DNA of 64,000 nucleotides from positions 1 to 64,000 of the forward strand of contig JALQPE010000529.1 in assembly GCA_030407315.1 (NCBI GenBank), read 5' to 3'. The stretch comes from Asparagopsis taxiformis (lineage: Eukaryota > Rhodophyta > Florideophyceae > Bonnemaisoniales > Bonnemaisoniaceae). The position numbers and the translations under genes were made by a program. The first letter of the stretch is position 1. The number at the start of each line of letters is the position of its first letter. A model generated the notes under the pieces. It made no database searches and had not been told where the DNA came from. It worked only from the letters and a program-made list of their open reading frames with translations. Below are positions 30,691 to 41,766 of this stretch, piece after piece.

Positions 30691-32615
30691 GACGAAGTGT
30701 CGGATGATTCATCTGAAGATGCCAGGGCATCAACTGCGGTTTCCGCCGAGAGAGACGAACCTATACTCCGTTGAAGTCCGGAAACCGGATTGGCTTGGTC
30801 AGCGACGGGGTCGTCCTCGGCAAACGCGACCATGCGTGGAAACGGTTTCTGCCGTTGGATAATCGTCTTTGCAGGGACCTGCTTCTTCTTGAACTTGTCA
30901 AATTGCCGTTGCTGTCGGCGCATGACTTGTTCCGGTTCTTGCTGGTATGCATAGTTCGCGAAAGCAAAATACATTCCTACGGAACGGGAGAGGTACGGGC
31001 ATGTGTACAGCACGTGACCGGGTTGCCGGCATCCGGAGCAACGCCAATTGACCGCACCCTTCGGGATCATGGACTCGGCAAGATTCACATGATCCTCGGT
31101 GAGGGGTGGTACTTCCATCGGCGGTGCCTCCGCGTTCGGACCCACAGTCAGTGGTTGTAACGTCTGCGACGTAGTTGCTTCTCTCCTCATTCCGAGGTCT
31201 TCTCTAGCCATGGTGGCTAGTATCGCTTTGCGTTTCCGTTCGGCGAGTTCCCTACTAGGGTACATCTTGGGCTTAGCCGTGTCGGCTGTGGTGGCTCTTA
31301 GGGAATCCCCGAGTCCTTTTGCCAGATTGCGCACAGCAAGGAAATCTTCGCCGTCTCGGCCAACGGTGACCTTCACGGTGTCTTTTACCCCCGGGCGTAG
31401 CCCTTTGAGGTAGTAGTTTACCAAGTCTCTCTCAGAGAAAACATTGGCACACAACAGTGCGGCCTCTTGCAGTCTGTCAGCGTATTCTGCCTCATCTTCG
31501 TGAGGTTCTTGTTTAATACGCGTGACCGCGTCGTAGGCGTCAGCCAAAACTGTATCCGTTGCATAACGAGAAAGTAAAGCATGGACGGCCTGTGGCCACG
31601 TTATCTGCTGGTGCAGTTGATTTAGCAACTTCCTTTTCCGAGATTCGGACGCGATGAATCGTTGCGCATCTCCTTCAAGGAAATAACGTAGCAACTTTGT
31701 TGCTATTCCTTCTGATACTCCGCAGGAGTCACAAGCATCTTGGTACTCGGCGAGGAATCGAAGTATATCGATGGGTTGCGTTCCATCGAACGGCGTCAAG
31801 GACGCATTGAAGTTCCGAATCTTTTCCGTTATCTTGTAGAGACTTCTACTCTTTCCGTTCGGAGCTTCTGTCGATGACGACTTGTCTTGTAACCGGTAAT
31901 ACCGGTAGGATACTACACGATCGAACGCGGGTTCGCGGGCTCTTAAAGGAGTTAAGCCTGGTTCCAAGGGTCCTTCTTCTGTTTCGAATGGATTCGAAGG
32001 TGTATCACCAAACTCAAAGACTGGGTCACCCACGTTGGGATTTCGACTTGTTACCGGACGGGCGAGAGACTCGCTGAGTAAGTCCACTCGATCTGATAAA
32101 CGTCTGGTGACGTCCACGACCTTGTCGAGCTTCTCGGCTTCCACAGCTACGCTGTTCTCGGCAGTGCCGTCTTGTTGGTTCCAAAGCCCTTGGTGCTGAT
32201 GATCGCCGGAAGAAGAGCTAGCGTAGCTTCTCCTTTGTAGGTCAGTGACCTTCTTCTCCAGCCGGATAACCCGTTGTAGAAAATCCACACGGATAGACTT
32301 CCACGTTCCCGAAAAGACTTCTACTTCTTTCTCATCTACCACTTCGTGGCAAATGGCTTTCAGCTTGGGTGCAAGCAAATCAATCGTGTTATCCACGAGA
32401 GTTGAGACGAGATCGCCGTGTCGGTCATCGAGGGTGTCCTCAACAGCTTGGCTGATCTCATCACGCATCTCTTTCAATTTATCATTGAGAATCTTGTCTG
32501 CATATTCATGCATAAGTCGGTAGACTCCTTCCTCAGTGACGAATTCTTGGGTTGAACCTCCCCCGATGGGGTCTGACTCGGAGTCAGAATGTTCCGGAGA
32601 CTTGTCCGATGGCAT
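30681..32615 (-). CDS. gag: Chromovirus 1 gag (644 aa)
   Basis: Starts at the ATG at 32613-32615. An acidic N-terminus and a coiled-coil-like region (about 30-180) precede the capsid-like segment (about 290-420, with FLEGDAQRF and RDLVNYYLKGLRP). A CCHC zinc knuckle (C-SG-C-RQPG-H-VLYT-C) lies at about 530-545 for RNA packaging. The C-terminus ends DTSSEN at a GGAAAAC-TAA context where pol overlaps in the -1 frame. The region is collinear with the truncated gag at 4187-5170 and 50876-51860, which is a relative of this element. Confidence 0.93.
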   Translation of the reverse strand: MPSDKSPEHSDSESDPIGGGSTQEFVTEEGVYRLMHEYADKILNDKLKEMRDEISQAVEDTLDDRHGDLVSTLVDNTIDLLAPKLKAICHEVVDEKEVEVFSGTWKSIRVDFLQRVIRLEKKVTDLQRRSYASSSSGDHQHQGLWNQQDGTAENSVAVEAEKLDKVVDVTRRLSDRVDLLSESLARPVTSRNPNVGDPVFEFGDTPSNPFETEEGPLEPGLTPLRAREPAFDRVVSYRYYRLQDKSSSTEAPNGKSRSLYKITEKIRNFNASLTPFDGTQPIDILRFLAEYQDACDSCGVSEGIATKLLRYFLEGDAQRFIASESRKRKLLNQLHQQITWPQAVHALLSRYATDTVLADAYDAVTRIKQEPHEDEAEYADRLQEAALLCANVFSERDLVNYYLKGLRPGVKDTVKVTVGRDGEDFLAVRNLAKGLGDSLRATTADTAKPKMYPSRELAERKRKAILATMAREDLGMRREATTSQTLQPLTVGPNAEAPPMEVPPLTEDHVNLAESMIPKGAVNWRCSGCRQPGHVLYTCPYLSRSVGMYFAFANYAYQQEPEQVMRRQQRQFDKFKKKQVPAKTIIQRQKPFPRMVAFAEDDPVADQANPVSGLQRSIGSSLSAETAVDALASSDESSDTSSEN

Positions 32616-32712
32616 CACTTCTACTCTTGTTCAATGAGCTCACGTCTAACGACGAGTTTACTCTTCTTGAGTGGTTTCGGTGTGTCGCCGGTCGGCTAGG
32701 ATGTCGGTAAGA

Positions 32713-32730
32713 TTCTAGGTCGAGAGACCA
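32713..32730 (-). promoter_or_regulatory. Primer-binding motif of chromovirus 1
   Basis: On the - strand TGGTCTCTCGACCTAGAA begins one base after the 5' LTR. TGG at this place matches a tRNA CCA end. The same 18 bases sit one base inside chromovirus 2, although the LTRs are unrelated. The tRNA was not identified. Confidence 0.75.
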
Positions 32731-32731
32731 A

Positions 32732-33390
32732 TGTAGTAGGTAGAAAATCCGCAAAGCGGCAAAACCACCCTACAGGTGTCCCGAGCCTCGGTAGTGTGGT
32801 AGAGCAAGCGAATCTTGCGTCAACCGCCAATAGCGAGTATACCCCGAAAGGTCTGCCGGTAATACCGGGTGAAGGTTGGGGGGTGCTCACGCACGAAGTG
32901 CGTATTGATGGAGCGAAAGACGTAACCCGTCGAGCTGTATAGCTAAAGCTAATTCGTCCTAGAAGGATAGAAAAGAGCGATGCAAACACTGTTCAGTGGA
33001 GTCGTAAATTCCACGTGAGTTTACGTTACCTCTAAAGGTTAAGCACTCTGGCTAATCCAGAGGCATTTTATACTAAACTAAGTTACTGTAAACAGTTAGG
33101 GTAGGTAGACATTTAGGAATAAAAATCCTTATGTGCACCAATCAGATCCCTGAATATGGCGACTGCGGGAGCCCGCGAGATCACCGACTGTTATTGTTAC
33201 AGTGTAAAGTTAGCTGAGTCAGCTTAGTTAAAATTTGCCCCTTGTGGGGTCTTTAGTTGTCCCAATGGGTCCCTCTCCCTCACTGGTCTGAGGTACAGCG
33301 AGGCTGTTTCTATTGGTTATTCCCGAACCGGGGTCGTCCAATAGGATGTCGACACGACCCCACCAGGGCAGACCACTCCGTGGTATGACA
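32732..33390 (-). repeat. Chromovirus 1, 5' LTR
   Basis: 659 bases, TG...CA, the promoter-bearing LTR for - strand transcription. It is followed on the + strand by the target duplication ACTCT. Confidence 0.95.
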
Positions 33391-33395
33391 ACTCT

Positions 33396-34150
33396 CCTTC
33401 TGAACACGACCCCCTGTTCGACGACCGTATGCCATCTCTTCCCGACGATTTCGAAGTCAAAGACCGAGCCGAAGGGCATCATCTGGCGCAGCGTCCCGCG
33501 GACGTCATCGCATCGGTGAGGGTTGGCTGTCTGCCCCCGATTGAGCTCAGGTTGTTATTGGAGACTGTGGAAATCGATGAGGAGGGCAGAGAGGTGAGGT
33601 ATTTGAAGCAAGTGGCGATGGACCCTGTGTTTGAGGGGCTGTATATTCCGGAACAACATCGGGCTCGTCATCTTGTTTTGGAGATCGACAGCATCTATCC
33701 GATGTTTTTCGCAGCGTGGAAGATGGCTGCCAAGGCGATGTGTGAGCCTACATCGACGTTTCTACCCTCGAGGCTGGACTTCGCTCAGGTTGCGCGAATG
33801 TCTACAAGCTGGAAGGATTCGTATGAGGCCGGCACTGGTATGGCGTACTTCCACAATTGCCGAACGGAAATCAACGAGCGAGGGTATACGGTGATGCACA
33901 ATTTCGCAGATGTAAGCTACCTCGATGCGTCGGACAAGTTCCCATTTGACTTGGGTCTCATGGAAGAAATTCCTAACCAGGAATTGTTTCGGTACTTCTT
34001 GGGAACATGGGAGGGGGAGGAGGTGCACAAGGACCCTGGGAACCGGCAGCTGTGGAGTCTCATTGTCAATACGGGGGACGATGAAACAGATGAGAAGAAC
34101 CGGAATGAGGGGAGGGCTCGCTTCACGTCTACGCGCCACTGCCTGGTTGA
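33396..34150 (+). pseudogene. Oxygenase-like gene, piece 2 (residues 190-441)
   Basis: Continues in frame from piece 1 after the ACTCT duplication (33391-33395) and ends at the GTTGA target site of chromovirus 2. It encodes a globular, unrecognised segment that probably forms the N-terminal part of the oxygenase fold. The codon at the junction is completed by the first base of piece 3. Confidence 0.8.
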
Positions 34151-34809
34151 TGTGGAACGACGTTAGTTCTAGATAGCTGGTACGAGCTACGGACACGCTG
34201 TCCTTACGAAACGAAACGAGCAGTCCACCCGCTGGTGTTTGACTGTATTGTTAGAACGGTAGAAGGTAGAGTGGTTAGCGAGTAGACACGAGCGTCACGA
34301 CGCAACAATCCACGCGAGGATTACGTTAGCGAACGAGGTGGTACGTCACCGGAGGCGCTCTCAACCAAGCCCGGAGGCACTACACGCAATCAGCCTTACG
34401 TGCGGCGATGGGTAGGGAGTACGCAGCTCGACGGAGACGAAGCCTCGCTAGGCAAAACGTAAACGTAAAACGTAGAAGTCAGTCGTAGACTAGAGCCGTT
34501 GCTCGATCGTTGTATTGTCCCCTTTCCCTCCCGGCACGATGCCAATACCTATATGGCCACGATGGCATCGCTTTACAGTGTAAACACTGCTCGTAACGTC
34601 CCCGAATGGGAAAGGACCTTGTGGGTCACACGTAGGGACCCGTTGGTCCGTTGGCCGTTGCCAATACGTTCGTTGCACACGTGTGCCGGTTGCGCGCGCG
34701 CATGCGCCAGCAATGTTCGTGCATTGCTGTCGCCGGTCGTATCCGCCGAAATTCGAATTCCGCGGAAAACGTAAATATTTGCGATTTCGGACTCGCCACG
34801 TATACTACA
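34151..34809 (-). repeat. Chromovirus 2, 3' LTR
   Basis: 659 bases, TGTGGAAC...TATACTACA on the + strand, almost identical to 44213-44871. Confidence 0.95.
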
Positions 34810-34827
34810 CAGCCCCACCCCCGCACG
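34810..34827 (-). promoter_or_regulatory. Polypurine tract of chromovirus 2
   Basis: On the - strand CGTGCGGGGGTGGGGCTG directly abuts the 3' LTR. Confidence 0.75.
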
Positions 34828-37177
34828 TGGACGTCCCGGCCACGCGAGGCCCGTCAGGACGCGCCTGAGACACGGGGCCGTGGCGCCTTTTCGGGTACAA
34901 CTGCGGACGTGGCAGTTGTCCCGAAAAATCTCGTTTAAACGTACGCGGCCCGGTTGGCTGATCGAATCGCCACGGCGCCGGAGCGCGCGCGTGCGCTCCG
35001 GCTCTTTCGTAATCATCGCGGCCCGCCCGTTGGCGTCGTTCCGTGGTTAGTCGTAGGCCACGTCGGCTCTAGCATCGTGTTGCTTCGTAAACTTCGTCTT
35101 GTTTCTTTGCGTAATCGCATGGCTCCGTTGAGCTTCGTAATACGTGTTGGCAGGTCGTCTGCAGCGGGGGAGGGGTAAGCGTTAAGCCCTTCCCCACAAT
35201 TTTTTGTGGTGGCGTCTACCCCGTTGGGTGTCGTAGAGCTTACGCAGCTCGTCTTTCGCGTTCGCGACGGCGCGTGCCCGTTGGCAGGTTCGTAACACAC
35301 GTAACTATTCGGCAAAGCGGCGGCGCGTAGCGGCGGCTTTTCACTGCGAGTGGTACGTTAACCTCGACCGTAGAGCCCGTTGGCGTGCGTATCATTTAGT
35401 AACTAACTCAGAAATCGTTTCCGCCGTCGTTTCTCGTCCGGATAACCCCGTCGGGTGTCGAATTTCGTTGAGCGTTCGAGCTCTTTAGCGCGTAGCACGT
35501 CGGTGCTAATTTTAATTTGCTCCGATGAGCTGGACGGAGAATTCGCCAAACGTCAGGCCGACTCGCGCGTGAGTTGGCTTGACGTTTCACGCCGTTGCGT
35601 GTACGCGGCAGTGCGTCGTGCGTCGCAGTTCCGTTGACAACGTCTTTGCCGGCGGGCTTGGCTTTTCGTATAGCCGTTAACACCGTTGGCGCCGTCGCGC
35701 TTCACGTTCCCGCGGCTTCACGTTAGCCGGTGGCGCAACCGTTGCGCTAGTCCGCTTCGCGTGGTGGCGTCGTTCGCCGCGGCGTCCAAGGAGCGTTTCG
35801 TTAGCTCATCCGTTATGTGGTGCGACGTGCACCTGGGCATACGTAATGCTCGCCCTCTACGCCGTTGCGTAATTTCGTTTATTCGACTTGCGAACCCGAC
35901 GGGGACGCGATTGACGAAGTCGTTTCGCACGCCCGCGGGCGTTTGAGGCTGTTACGTGAGCCAGGTTCGTCGGCAGACGTTGCCTTCAGCTGTGCCGTTT
36001 ACGTTGGCTACCAGCTTGTACGCCGTCGCGTATTCGTATTTCGTTTCGTCCGTTCGACCCGTAGTGTACGTCGTTATCGTTAGCGACGTCCGCGTACCTC
36101 GCTCGTCTCCTGGCCGACGTGGCCGGCGGCGCGTGCGCCTTCGAATGCGTACGAGGTTGAAGCTTCGTTAGCTTTTACGGTTGCGACGCGGACGTGCGCG
36201 TCTTAGTCTTCGTGACCGTACGTGGTCTACCGGCCTTTCGGGTTTATTCGTGCGTTTCGACTAGCCGGCGGGCTTTTCGCTTTCGCGCGTCGTTCATTAT
36301 GCCCGCGTGGCAGGACACCGTTGTGTCGTTTCGTGGTTGCCGTACGTGGCTACCGTGTTCGGCGTCGTGCCTCACGATGGCGATTCGGTTCGCCGTCCGT
36401 CGTCGCGGCCTCGTTGGCTCGTCGTTCGCACGCTTTACTCGCGCGCTTCGTGCGCTGAGACCCGTTGGTCTAATTCGTCGGCTAACGTATAGCTTCGTTC
36501 CGCTTCGTGCGTGAAGTTTCGTAATGAGGCCGTTGCCATCTTCGTTGGGGACGCGTCCGTCCTACGTCGTTTCTCCGCCTTCCGGCGTCACGTTGCCGTT
36601 AGCTCGCGAGCTGTTGGCGTTGACCTCGTTGGTCGATGCGACTCGTTGTCAGCGGTTGTCCACGGGGACGTACGATGGCTCACGTGACGTGCCAGAATTA
36701 CGAAATTTTCGGGGCACGCGTGTCCCGAGATTTGGCCAGGTTAGCGCACTGTAATCGGCCCGATTTTTCGTACCGTGCGTCCATGGCCCGCTGGCCCAAG
36801 TATAATTTTTCGCGCGAAAAATCTGACGTGTTGTCCGTCCGTGGCCCGTGGTGTCGTCACCTTTGCCCGTGGGGCGGTCAACACTGTCGAGCCAGTCGTG
36901 GCTCTTCACATCGTGTGAATCGTCTGCGCGTGGACTCGTCGTCCAATCTTTCGTTGGCGCTCGTGCCTCCACCAACGTATGGTGTCGAAAACGAAAAGAG
37001 CGACGGCTCTAGCACGCATCGCGCCCCCCAACGCAAGGGTGGACGTCCCGGCCACTCGTTGTGCCTTCGCTGCTCGTTCGTGCGGCTCGTCGCCTTCGTT
37101 TGTTGCATCGTGCAACGTCGCGCACGCGTGCGCTTAACCCGACGCTCGTGTGCGTTTTCGGGGGCCGTCGTGGCCTT
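34828..37177. other. Chromovirus 2, 2.35-kb region downstream of pol
   Basis: A long region between the pol stop and the 3' LTR, very rich in CGT, TTCG and CGTTGG words. Many Arg/Ser/Val-rich frames are open on both strands because stop words are rare in this composition; none shows a domain. TGGACGTCCCGGCCAC occurs at 34828 and again near 37040, inside opposite ends of this region. It corresponds in position to the antisense-ORF region of chromovirus 1. Confidence 0.45.
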
Positions 37178-40100
37178 TCATGTTGTTGCTCGTCGCACGC
37201 GTGCGAAGTATCGAGAGACGCTCTCTTCAGATACGTTCCGGCGGGGCTCCCACGTAGGGTTACGATACCCGACCCACTTCACGAGGAAGTCTAGGGTGCC
37301 GTCATCGTTTACGCGATGGTTGAGTAGGTCGTCTACTACATACGCCGGACCGTCGCGGTTCTTGTCGAGGTCTGCCTCGGTGGCATCGTATGGCTCCGGC
37401 GGGGGCGCGTTCGCCGGCGTTGGCGCGTACGCAACGCGGTCCGAGTTGACACGTTCAACTACGTCTCCTCGTTGGATGACGAACGTTCGTACGTCGTTAC
37501 GTAGTACGCGAAACGGTCCCAACGCGTGGTTGCCGAGCTTCGTGCCCTTCGTGGTCCCGTCCGTCGGGTCGATGAATACGTATTCTCCCGCGCGGATGTT
37601 TCGATTCGAGACACGGACTCGTTTGTCGAAATTTCGTTTATAACGTGCCTGCGTGGCCGTCAGCGTTCGATACGCGTTATCCATCGTTGTGGCGAGCTCA
37701 CGCACGTAAGTGGCTCGCCCTCCCCCGTCGGGTAGTTCGCGGTTCGTTACCGACGTGTGTAGCGCCAACGGTGGCGGTGGATTCGTGAGAATCAAGTCGA
37801 AGGGCGTCGTGCCCGTGCTCGAATGCACATGCGTGTTGTACGCAAACGTTAACGCCGATGCGTATCGATCCCAGTCGTTCTGGTTTTCGTTCACGTAATT
37901 GCGCAGCATCGCCAGGATCGTCCTGTTGTAGCGCTCCACCTGCCCGTTCGTTTGGGGTGGTACGTCGACGTAAAGACGTTCGTCACGCCGATTTCGTTGC
38001 AGACGCGCTGGAAAAACTTAGCAGCGAACTGCTTTCCGTTATCGCTTATGAGCGTCCGTGGGGGTCCATACGAGAAGACCCACGCGTTGACGAACGCGCT
38101 CGCCACGTTGGCGGAATCGATAATTCGTAGAGGTACGACTCTAGTCAGCTTCGTGAAGCGGTCCGTTATAACGAGAATAAATCGGTTGCCACGCGTGGTC
38201 TTCGTCAGCGGACCTAGTATGTCGATACATAGGTCTCGCAGCGGCTCCGTAGCCGGAAATAAACGTAACGGGTTCGTCCGTTTGCGAAGCTTCACGCGGT
38301 TCTTCGCACATCCAACGCAGTTTCGTACTGTTGCGTGGATGTCGGCGGCCATCGCGGGCCAGTAGTACGTCCTCCGTAGGGTATAGTACATACGCGTTTG
38401 TCCGGGATGTCCAGCGAGGACGTGGTGGTGCGTTAACTCCAGCAGCCTCGGGCGTAACGAGGCCGGCACAACGATTTGTGTACGTTCCTCGTCGTGAGGG
38501 TTCCGGCGTCGGAGTAAGCCATCGTGGCCTTCGAAGAATGCAGCGTCCTGCGTCTCGGACTGTCGTGTCAGTATCGTTTGACAGAACGCGTCCTCGCGTT
38601 GAGCTTCGATAAGCTCGTCCCTCGTAATGGGAAGCTGAACGTCAGCTGGTGGCACGCGTGCCGAATCGTCTTCAGCAGCGCGCTGTTCGTCGAGGAAATC
38701 CGGTTCCTCGTCAAGAACGTCATCGAGCGACGCGTCGCGGTTGAACTCGAGGCCATCGTGGCTAGCCATCGTGGCTGGTGTCTGTTCGTCACGAGTCTCG
38801 TTCGACGGGTCGTCGTGACCCCCGGCATTCGTTGCCTTTTTACGTACGGACGTCGTTCGTCCTTGCCCGTTTCGTGTGGGTTGTCGACGACTGCGAGTCG
38901 TCACGAGGACCGCGTCCCCATACGATGGTACGTCATCGTCAACGGGTCGACCGTCGTCATACGTAGATATCACACGTGATAAAGCGTCAGGTACCTGGTG
39001 CACGCGCCCAGGCCTGTACGTAACTTCGAAATCGAATTCGGCAACGCGTAGCCTCCATCGTAGTAGTCGTCCGGACGCGTCCGTCAACGTCATCAGCCAA
39101 CGTAAGGCTTCGTGGTCCGTACGTACGGTGAACCGCTGACCCTCTACGTAGGGTCGGAGCGACGTTATCGCCCAGACGACGGAGTAACACTCGCGCTCGG
39201 TCGCCGAGTAACCACGTTCGGTTTCGTTAAGGGTCTTCGACCAGTACCCAACCGGAACCCATTCGTTGGGCTTATCTTCGTTCTGCTGCTGGAGCAACGT
39301 AGCTCCCAGCTGATACGCCGACGCGTCGGTATCGATCATGAACGGACGTCCCGCCTTCGGAAGGTGCAATACTGGTGGCGACACCAGTATTGTCTTCAAC
39401 GTTTCGAACGCATTCGTTTGCGCGTCCGTTGGGTTCGTCCAATCGGGGGAAGCGTCCTTCTTCAACATCGTGTTGAGTGGCCGAGCGATCTCGGCATACG
39501 CCTTTACGAAACGGCGGTAAACGTTGGCCGCGCCCAAAAACGATCGACATTGCGTCTTGTCGCGTGGGAACGTAGCCGTACGAAAGGCTTCCTTGTTCCG
39601 AGCTGCGACGTGCAGCTTCCCTGGGGTGATCACGTGCCCCAGGTAGTCAACTCGTGGTTGAAAGAACGAGCACTTCGTGAGCTTTAACGTTACTCCCGCT
39701 GCGCGTAGCAGGGAAAGCACCTGGTCAACGTGACCCAGGTGAGACTCGAGGTCTTTCGAAAAGACGATGACGTCGTCTAAGTAGACAAGGCACGATTGCC
39801 AACGTACTCCGGAGAGGATTATGTCCAACGTCCGCTGAAACGTAGCGGGGGCATTTCGTAGCCCGAATGGCATTCGCACGTAGCGATACGTTCCCATGAA
39901 AGACGTAAACGTTGTCTTATCACGGTCCTCGGCGGAGACGGGCACTTGCCAGTAACCGGCGTTACAGTCAAGTGTCGTGAAGATGGCGGCGTCGCCAAGC
40001 GAATCGAGGCAATCTTCCATACGCGGAAGTGGATACGAATCGGCGATCGTTTTCGCGTTCAAACGCCTGTAGTCGACACAGAAACGTAAGGATCCGTCCT

Positions 40101-41766
40101 TCTTCGGCACCAACACGATTGGTGACGCCCATTCGCTGGACGCGGGTTCGATAACCCCTTCGTTGAGCATCTTCGTGATCTGCTCCTCGGCTATCGAACG
40201 TAAAGCCGGACCCTGACGATAGGGCATTGAACGTATGGGCCGCGTGCCCGGTTCGAGTTCGATTCGATGCTCCGTAGCATTGATTTCGCCGAGGCGTCCG
40301 CTCGTCCACATTGACGAATGTGTCACTAGCATCTCGTGGATGCGCTTTCGTAAATCCTCGTCGTCGAGGTGCGACAAATCGATTGTCGACTGCCAATCCG
40401 TGGCGGGGTCGTTCCCCTTTTCGTTGACCAACGGGGCTGGCGTTTCGTCGCCCAACCCGTTCGTATTTGCCCGCGTCGTCGCGTCGACTAGCGGTAGGTT
40501 CAAAACCTTCGCGAGGGCTTCGCCGCCCTCACGTTTGAGTGGGACGATTCCCAACGGGGAGCGTACCGCGTACGCAATCGTTGCGCCTTTCGGCAAATCG
40601 CGGTCCTTCTTCGTGAAGTTCGACACGATAATAGAGAACGTCTCTCTGGGTCCTACGTCGACCACTCCGTTGGCTATACGAAGCCCATGCCGGAATTGCA
40701 CCGACGCTTTCGGTTCAAGGAACACGAGTCCGGTCGCATCCGTCGTCACGTTGACGGTCCGTTGCGACATCGCCGGTACACGCGTGTACTTCGTCAGGCG
40801 AACCGAAAACGTTCGGCTTGGCCGATTCGAGGCCGCGTTACGCTCGCGGCGCTTCGGGTGTTCCACGTTTGGATTCGTTTCCCCTTCCTCCTCGTACGGA
40901 GTTTTCGAATCGCCCTCCGCGATAATGGGTATCGTATCTCCTCGATGGAGGTCGATTGTCTGCGCTCGACAGCGTATAGCATCGACATGCTTCGACATGA
41001 ACGACGTGCCCATTATGACGGGAACAGCCAGCGTGTTGGCTACGAAGAATTTTACGCGGAACAGCGAGTTCCCCAACCTGACACGAAGCAGGATGGCGCC
41101 TTCGATAGGCAAACGTCGCCCGTTGGCGTCTCCGAGCTTCGGTAGCTCTTCGTCACGTAGACAGCGGTCGACCCAGTCGTAGGGTAGTAAACTTGTTCGT
41201 ATCAAGTTGTGCCCGCTGCACGTATCCATCGCGATGGTAATCGCCCTCATCACGTTGAGGTCTAGTCCGATCGTTCCGGATACGATATAATGCTTCGACG
41301 CAAGTAGGCACGTATGCCCGTCGAGGACCAACGGTTCGGTCCTGACCGGCGCGCGGTCTACGTCTTCGCTAGTGATTCGTCGCTTCACCGTATGAGCCCG
41401 TATGGCTTCTTTTGCGTCGACACGCTTCGTATAAGCCGCGTGCTTGGCTTTCTCGCGCTCGGAAGCGTCGTGCTTCCGGGTAGCGCGTCTCGCTCGTCTA
41501 CGAGGCTTCCTCTTCGTGTGAGGTTCGTTCGTCCCGTCGGACTTCGTTTCCTCCCCCACGTCGGGTGTCGTGTGACTCGAGTTGGCCTTCGCGGCCGTGA
41601 GCTTTACGTAACTCTCGTTCATCGGTGAGCCTGCGGAGGACCAATCATCGACGTCGGTCGTCCCCCTTTCACGTAAGGGTTCAGGCGATGTGGGTGGCTC
41701 GTGACCTACATCGCCTGGTCGTTTTCCGGCGCGGGGCCGTTCGACACGTCGTCGTCGTGAGCCCAC
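37178..41766 (-). CDS. pol: Chromovirus 2 pol, one-base frameshift in integrase
   Basis: Order of domains: protease with DTCSG (near residue 175, Cys in place of the usual Gly), reverse transcriptase (YLDD near 660), RNase H, integrase zinc region and DDE core, and chromodomain (FLVKWVGYRNPTW) at the C-terminus. The frame breaks at a 4-G run (37954-37957) inside the TYHPQTNGQVERYNRT-type block. One more G would keep it open, as it is in chromovirus 1, so this is either a sequencing length error or a very recent mutation. The frame overlaps the gag end in the -1 frame and has no clear own ATG, so Gag-Pol frameshifting is likely. Confidence 0.9.

Larger units (their letters stand above)
23394..33390 (-). 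mobile_element. Complete Ty3/gypsy chromovirus 1 (9997 bp)
   Basis: Complete LTR retrotransposon on the - strand. It has 659-bp LTRs beginning TG and ending CA, a primer-binding motif, gag, pol (protease, RT, RNase H, integrase, chromodomain), a purine tract, and the flanking 5-bp duplication ACTCT (23389-23393 and 33391-33395). The two LTRs differ at about three positions by eye, so the insertion is recent. It interrupts the oxygenase-like gene in antisense orientation. Confidence 0.97.

Noticed and set aside
36636..37643. 335-codon + frame in chromovirus 2
   Set aside because: Overlaps the antisense of the pol C-terminus in a stop-poor CpG-rich composition; no domain.
40235..41182. 315-codon + frame
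   Set aside because: Exact antisense of chromovirus 2 protease-RT; shadow.
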